From JAGOME01 sp039812375 (GTDB lineage Bacteria; Actinomycetota; Actinomycetes; Actinomycetales; Dermatophilaceae), in contig JBDIAO010000063.1 in NCBI GenBank assembly GCA_039812375.1, positions 1-16,346 on the forward strand: a stretch of 16,346 nucleotides of DNA. The letters run 5' to 3'. Position numbers and translations under genes: made by a program. The notes under the pieces are model-generated. The model was not told where the DNA came from, did not search any database, and worked only from the letters and a program-made list of their open reading frames with translations. Positions 13,256-16,346 of the stretch are shown one piece after another (the stretch's first letter is position 1; the number at the start of each line of letters is the position of its first letter).

Positions 13256-14085
13256 CAGATCCGGGCCACGATCTCGGCGAGCAGAGCGCCGCACCGGCCG
13301 GCCGCTGCAGCGCCGGCCTGGAGGACCTCCTCGTGGGAGAGCGGGCTCGCGGAGATTCCCGCGGCTGCGTTGGTAACCAGCGAGATCCCCAGCACCTCCA
13401 GGCCGCTCTGCCGCGCCGCGATCGCCTCCAGGGTTGTCGACATGCCGACGAGGTCACCGCCGAGGATGGCAGCCATGCGCACCTCGGCTGGCGTCTCGTA
13501 GTGCGGTCCTCGGAACTGCACATAGACCCCCTCGTCGAGGCTCGGGTCGACCTCACGAGCCAGTGCGCGCAGCCGCGGCGAGTAGGCATCGGTCAGGTCG
13601 ACGAAGCTGGCGCCCTCGATCGGGGAGGCCGCGGTGAGGTTGATGTGGTCCCGGATAAGGACCGGGGTCCCCGGCTGCCACTGCGCACGCAGGCTGCCAC
13701 ACCCGTTGGTCAACACGACGGCGCGGCACCCCAGGGCGGCAGCCGTGCGCACTGCATGGACAACGGCACGCACCCCCTTGCCCTCGTAGAAGTGGGTGCG
13801 GGTGCCGAAAACCAGGGCACGTCGCCCAGTGTCCCCGATGGCGACACTGCGCATCGTCCCTGAGTGCCCGTCAACTGCGGCCCGGCCGAAGCCGGGAACC
13901 GACGTGTTGTCGATCGTGGCCAGCGTCTGACCGACAAGATCCGCAGCGCTGCCCCACCCCGATCCCAGGACGAGGGCCACGTCGTGGGTGGCCCCACCGA
14001 CCGTGTCCGTGATCAGCCGCGCCGCCGCCTGGGCGAGCGCGAAGGGGTCGGTCCCCGGGTGGTTGAGGTCCAGGGTTGCCATCAT
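13255..14085 (-). CDS. Purine nucleoside phosphorylase (trimeric PNP family)
   Basis: A 276-residue cytoplasmic enzyme that cleaves purine (deoxy)nucleosides with phosphate to free base and (deoxy)ribose-1-phosphate. The family layout is clear: LVLGSGWG (39-45), GHSG (73-76), the phosphate-binding RTHFYEGKG (96-104), LTNGCGSL (125-132), QFRGPHYETPAE (190-201) with E197 expected to bind the purine, DLVGMST (211-217), and LVTNAAAG (236-243) with N239 at the base-recognition position. Asn plus Glu is typical of 6-oxopurine-specific trimeric PNPs, so inosine and guanosine are likely substrates. The ATG at 14085 (another follows at once at 14082) has no Shine-Dalgarno but is preceded by TAGTCT, suggesting a leaderless transcript. 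It is coupled to the downstream phosphomutase (TGATG overlap) and diverges from the deacetylase-like gene by 39 bases. Mycobacterial annotation calls the orthologue deoD, although E. coli DeoD is a different, hexameric type. Confidence 0.95.
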   Translation of the reverse strand: MMATLDLNHPGTDPFALAQAAARLITDTVGGATHDVALVLGSGWGSAADLVGQTLATIDNTSVPGFGRAAVDGHSGTMRSVAIGDTGRRALVFGTRTHFYEGKGVRAVVHAVRTAAALGCRAVVLTNGCGSLRAQWQPGTPVLIRDHINLTAASPIEGASFVDLTDAYSPRLRALAREVDPSLDEGVYVQFRGPHYETPAEVRMAAILGGDLVGMSTTLEAIAARQSGLEVLGISLVTNAAAGISASPLSHEEVLQAGAAAAGRCGALLAEIVARI

Positions 14086-14091
14086 CCCGGC

Positions 14092-14097
14092 AGACTA
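14092..14097 (-). promoter_or_regulatory. TANNNT -10 element giving a leaderless purine nucleoside phosphorylase mRNA
   Basis: TAGTCT on the minus strand (14097-14092) ends six bases before the ATG at 14085, so transcription would start at or next to the A of the start codon. There is no Shine-Dalgarno to compete with this reading. A recognisable -35 is absent; that position would overlap the start region of the divergent gene at 14125. Confidence 0.4.
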
Positions 14098-14124
14098 GCG
14101 CCCGGTCGTGGACACTTGGACGCG

Positions 14125-14949
14125 ATGAGCAACAACCCAGCCCAGCCGGGGCGCCGCGCGCTCCTGCGTGGTCTCGCCGGGGCGGCCGCCCTCGGGGCCA
14201 GCGCTTGTTCCACCCCCCCGTCGTCCGGCACATCCGCACCGGGTCGCACACCACCGGCGTCGCTGCCGGCAGCGACGCCGACAGCGACGTCGACGGCATC
14301 ACCGACATCCGTCCCCGCTGGGTCACCGCCGCCAGCGGCGACGACCCCAGGCCCGGACATCGAGCATGCTGACACCGGTCGGCGCGAGGTTGCACTGACA
14401 TTCCACGGTGCCGGCGACGCCGCCATCGCCGATGCTGTGCTCGCCATCCTCGCCGAGCACAGAGCGTTGATGACCGTGTTCGCCGTGGGCCGGTGGGTGG
14501 ATGCAGACCCCGCGGTCATCCAGCGGATTGCCCAGGGGGGTCACGAGGTGGGCAACCACACCTGGAGCCATCTCGACATGCCGTCCCTGGACGAGGCGAC
14601 CGCTCGCGCCGAGATCCGCCGGGGACGGGAGTCGCTGGTGGTCGCCTTGGGGCAGGCTGGATGGTGGTTCCGGCCGTCCGGGACACACCACTCAACCGAG
14701 ACTATTCGCGCGGCAGCCCGAGCTGAGGGGTATGCCGTGTGCGTGTCCTATGACGTGGACCCGGAGGACTTCAAGGACCCGGGTGCGGCCGCCGTGCGAG
14801 AGCGCACCGCGGCCACGGTGTCCGCCGGGTCCATCGTCTCGCTGCACCTGGGGCATCAGGGGACCGTCGAGGCACTGCCGGGCATTCTTGCCGATCTGGC
14901 GGCGAAGGGCCTGCAGCCGGTGTCGCTGTCCACACTCGTGCGGGCATGA
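14125..14949 (+). CDS. Tat-type lipoprotein with polysaccharide deacetylase (NodB) fold, atypical motif 1
   Basis: A 274-residue exported protein. The N-terminus has a twin-arginine start (GRRALLRG, 9-16), a hydrophobic Ala/Gly/Leu stretch and a lipobox-like ASAC with C28, so it is probably a Tat-exported lipoprotein. Residues 29-80 are a Pro/Ser/Thr/Ala-rich linker across the wall. The NodB domain (about 85-274) keeps the metal-binding NHTWSH (H145, H149), FRPSG (182-186), YDVDPEDF (209-216) and IVSLHLGHQG (237-246, H241). The usual TFDDG motif reads TFHGAGD (92-98), so the catalytic and metal Asp residues at the standard positions are missing. I recall a similar TFHGxGD form in other actinobacterial members, so it is probably a subfamily rather than decay. 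Start: ATG 14125, right before the signal; earlier frame is antisense to the phosphorylase. It is followed by the propeller lipoprotein 137 bases downstream. Substrate unknown; cell-wall or glycan deacetylation is only the family default. Confidence 0.85.
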   Translation: MSNNPAQPGRRALLRGLAGAAALGASACSTPPSSGTSAPGRTPPASLPAATPTATSTASPTSVPAGSPPPAATTPGPDIEHADTGRREVALTFHGAGDAAIADAVLAILAEHRALMTVFAVGRWVDADPAVIQRIAQGGHEVGNHTWSHLDMPSLDEATARAEIRRGRESLVVALGQAGWWFRPSGTHHSTETIRAAARAEGYAVCVSYDVDPEDFKDPGAAAVRERTAATVSAGSIVSLHLGHQGTVEALPGILADLAAKGLQPVSLSTLVRA

Positions 14950-14993
14950 GACTCGTCGGCAAGGTGGTGGTTCCACCGACGGTGCGCGCACGG

Positions 14994-15020
14994 CATACCC
15001 TCACGACATACCCTCTAGGG
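14994..15020. promoter_or_regulatory. Direct repeat CATACCCTC plus CCCT-CT-AGGG dyad upstream of the propeller gene
   Basis: CATACCCTC occurs at 14994-15002 and again at 15007-15015, 13 bases apart. The second copy runs into a short dyad CCCT-CT-AGGG (15011-15020). Each copy contains TACCCT, which also fits the TANNNT -10 pattern. The block sits about 70 bases before the ATG at 15087, in an otherwise featureless 137-base spacer, and is the best candidate here for an operator or promoter. The ATACCC...GGG form loosely resembles copper-sensor CsoR-type sites, but the right half is not ATACCC-complementary, so this is weak. Confidence 0.3.
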
Positions 15021-15086
15021 AGCAGCCAGCGATCCGCACGGCGCAACCAACGACATGACCAGACCCACCGGAGACACAACGACGCC

Positions 15087-16331
15087 ATGACGGCCCGTCG
15101 ACCCCCTCACCGCCTGACCACGACCACTGCCGTTGCGGCTCTGCTTGCCGCGACTCTGCTCGGCGCGTGCGGATCCGGCCCAGATCCCGCAACCACCAGG
15201 AGCCCCGCCTCGGCCTCGGACACACCGGCGTCGCCGACACCGACGCCCTCGCCGACCCCGTTCAACGTGTACGGTCACGCGCAGACGGGGATGTTCACCG
15301 GGGCGGCCAAGGAGGCCAAGAAGCTGGTCTATGTCCCGAACACCCTGGCCGACACCGTTCAGGTCATCGACCCGGCCACCTACGAGATCGTCGACCGCTT
15401 CGCCGTCGGACGCCAGCCGCACCACGTCGTCCCGTCGTGGGACCTGAAGACGCTGTGGGTCAACAACACCCAGGGCAACTCGCTGACCCCGATCGACCCC
15501 GCAACGGGCAAGCCCGGGACACCGGTCCCGGTGGAGGACCCGTACAACCTCTACTTCACCCCGGATGGGTCCGCTGCCGTCGTCATGGCTGAACGGCTCC
15601 GCAGGATCGACATCCTCGACCCGCACACCATGGCGCTGCAGCGCTCACTCCCGGTGCCGTGCAGCGGGGTCAACCACGCCGACTACGACAAGGACATGAA
15701 CGTCTTCGTCGCCAGCTGCGAGTTCTCCGGCCAGCTACTCGTCATCGACAAGGACTTCACCAAGGTCATCACGACGATCGACCTCAACACGATCGTCACC
15801 CCGGGGGCGACGTCGCCGCAGGAGGCTCGCCACTCCGGGTTGCCGCAGGCCGGCATCGATCAGGGCGCCTCGGCGATGCCGCAGGACGTCCGGCTCAGTC
15901 CGGACGGGAGGTACTTCCTGGCCTGCGACATGCTCCGTAACGGGGTGTGGGTCATCGATGCCTCGACGTACGAGTACGTCAAGTTCGTCGAGACCGGTCG
16001 CGGCACCCACTCGATCTACCCGTCCCGGGACGCGACGAGGTTGTTTGTGTCCAACCGGGACGAAGGCACCGTCGTCGTCCTCGATGCCGCAACCCTGGAG
16101 AAGACCGCAAAGTGGACGATCCCAGGTGGCGGGTCACCGGACATGGGGGGCGTGACCGCTGACGGCCGGGAGTTATGGCTCTCCGGGCGGTACAACTCCG
16201 AGGTCTACGTCTTCGACACCGAGACCGGGGAACTCACCCACCGGATCAAGACCGACCCGGGCTCGCACGGACTCGCCGTGTGGCCGCAGCCAGGGAGGTT
16301 CTCCTTGGGGCACACCGGCAACATGCGCTGA
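15087..16331 (+). CDS. YncE-like seven-bladed beta-propeller lipoprotein
   Basis: A 414-residue exported lipoprotein: basic start, hydrophobic segment (about 13-27), lipobox LGAC with C28, and a Ser/Thr/Pro linker to about 58. The rest is a YVTN/YncE-type propeller. Blade-start segments recur at residues 111, 152, 194, 264, 306, 350 and 392, spaced 41-44 except for a ~28-residue insertion around 235-263, giving seven blades. YVTN-like strands read YVPN (82-85), WVNN (124-127) and FVSN (320-323). Equivalent positions at each blade start hold H113, N154, H197, D267, H308, M353 and H394, with H112 and H409 close by; these should face the central channel. Cysteines C192, C211 and C280 are also present. 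The C-terminus SLGHTGNMR looks like a conserved signature. The ATG at 15087 is the only start before the signal sequence; GGAGA lies 12 bases upstream, slightly far. Function unknown: a scaffold, a metal or cofactor site, or an enzyme acting with the deacetylase-like neighbour are all possible. Confidence 0.85.
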   Translation: MTARRPPHRLTTTTAVAALLAATLLGACGSGPDPATTRSPASASDTPASPTPTPSPTPFNVYGHAQTGMFTGAAKEAKKLVYVPNTLADTVQVIDPATYEIVDRFAVGRQPHHVVPSWDLKTLWVNNTQGNSLTPIDPATGKPGTPVPVEDPYNLYFTPDGSAAVVMAERLRRIDILDPHTMALQRSLPVPCSGVNHADYDKDMNVFVASCEFSGQLLVIDKDFTKVITTIDLNTIVTPGATSPQEARHSGLPQAGIDQGASAMPQDVRLSPDGRYFLACDMLRNGVWVIDASTYEYVKFVETGRGTHSIYPSRDATRLFVSNRDEGTVVVLDAATLEKTAKWTIPGGGSPDMGGVTADGRELWLSGRYNSEVYVFDTETGELTHRIKTDPGSHGLAVWPQPGRFSLGHTGNMR

Positions 16332-16346
16332 GGCAGCGGATGTTGC

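Noticed and set aside
14963..14977. GGTGG/CCACC hairpin after the deacetylase-like gene as a terminator
   Set aside because: A 5-bp stem with no T tract, too weak at this GC content to call; the downstream lipoprotein gene may well be co-transcribed.
1..16346. CRISPR arrays, tRNA/rRNA genes, insertion sequences, attachment sites
   Set aside because: No regularly spaced repeats of CRISPR size, no cloverleaf or rRNA signatures, and no transposase or integrase motifs were seen on either strand.

Overview
The window is about 70% GC, densely coded on both strands, with GTG starts and stop/start overlaps. Together with the gene content this points to a high-GC actinobacterium. A member of the Micrococcales (for example an Intrasporangiaceae-like genus) is my guess from overall look, not from a search. 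Eleven protein genes can be supported. No rRNA, tRNA, CRISPR array, insertion sequence or prophage signature is visible, and no gene looks broken.

Left block (1-3540): a DEAD-box RNA helicase (-) ends inside a long inverted repeat. Diverging from it is a MiaE-like ferritin-fold protein (+), preceded by a possible 35-codon upstream ORF. Converging on that is a TetR regulator followed by a small DUF3107 protein (both -). Middle block (3665-11574): a co-oriented run of moeZ (E1-like plus rhodanese sulfur-transfer enzyme), adnA and adnB. The last two are the paired UvrD-like motor/RecB-like nuclease subunits of the actinobacterial double-strand-break resection machine, and they overlap by one base. 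From memory, helicase, ferritin-like protein, DUF3107, TetR, moeZ (moeB1) and adnA-adnB occur in a similar neighbourhood in Mycobacterium tuberculosis, which supports the assignments.

Right block (11540-16331): a purine nucleoside phosphorylase and a phosphohexomutase-family enzyme form a tightly coupled minus-strand pair. It probably channels ribose-1-phosphate from purine nucleosides to ribose-5-phosphate. Diverging from it by only 39 bases is a pair of secreted lipoproteins: a polysaccharide-deacetylase-fold protein with a non-canonical first motif, and a seven-bladed YncE-like beta-propeller.

Most of the window is conserved actinobacterial housekeeping. The most unusual material is the final lipoprotein pair, where the propeller places His/Asp/Asn/Met residues at the same point of every blade. 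Next come the decayed AdnA motor (Walker A Lys replaced by Arg) with a tandem-repeat N-terminus, a long hairpin over the helicase stop codon, and an over-represented octamer GGTATGCC/GGCATACC.
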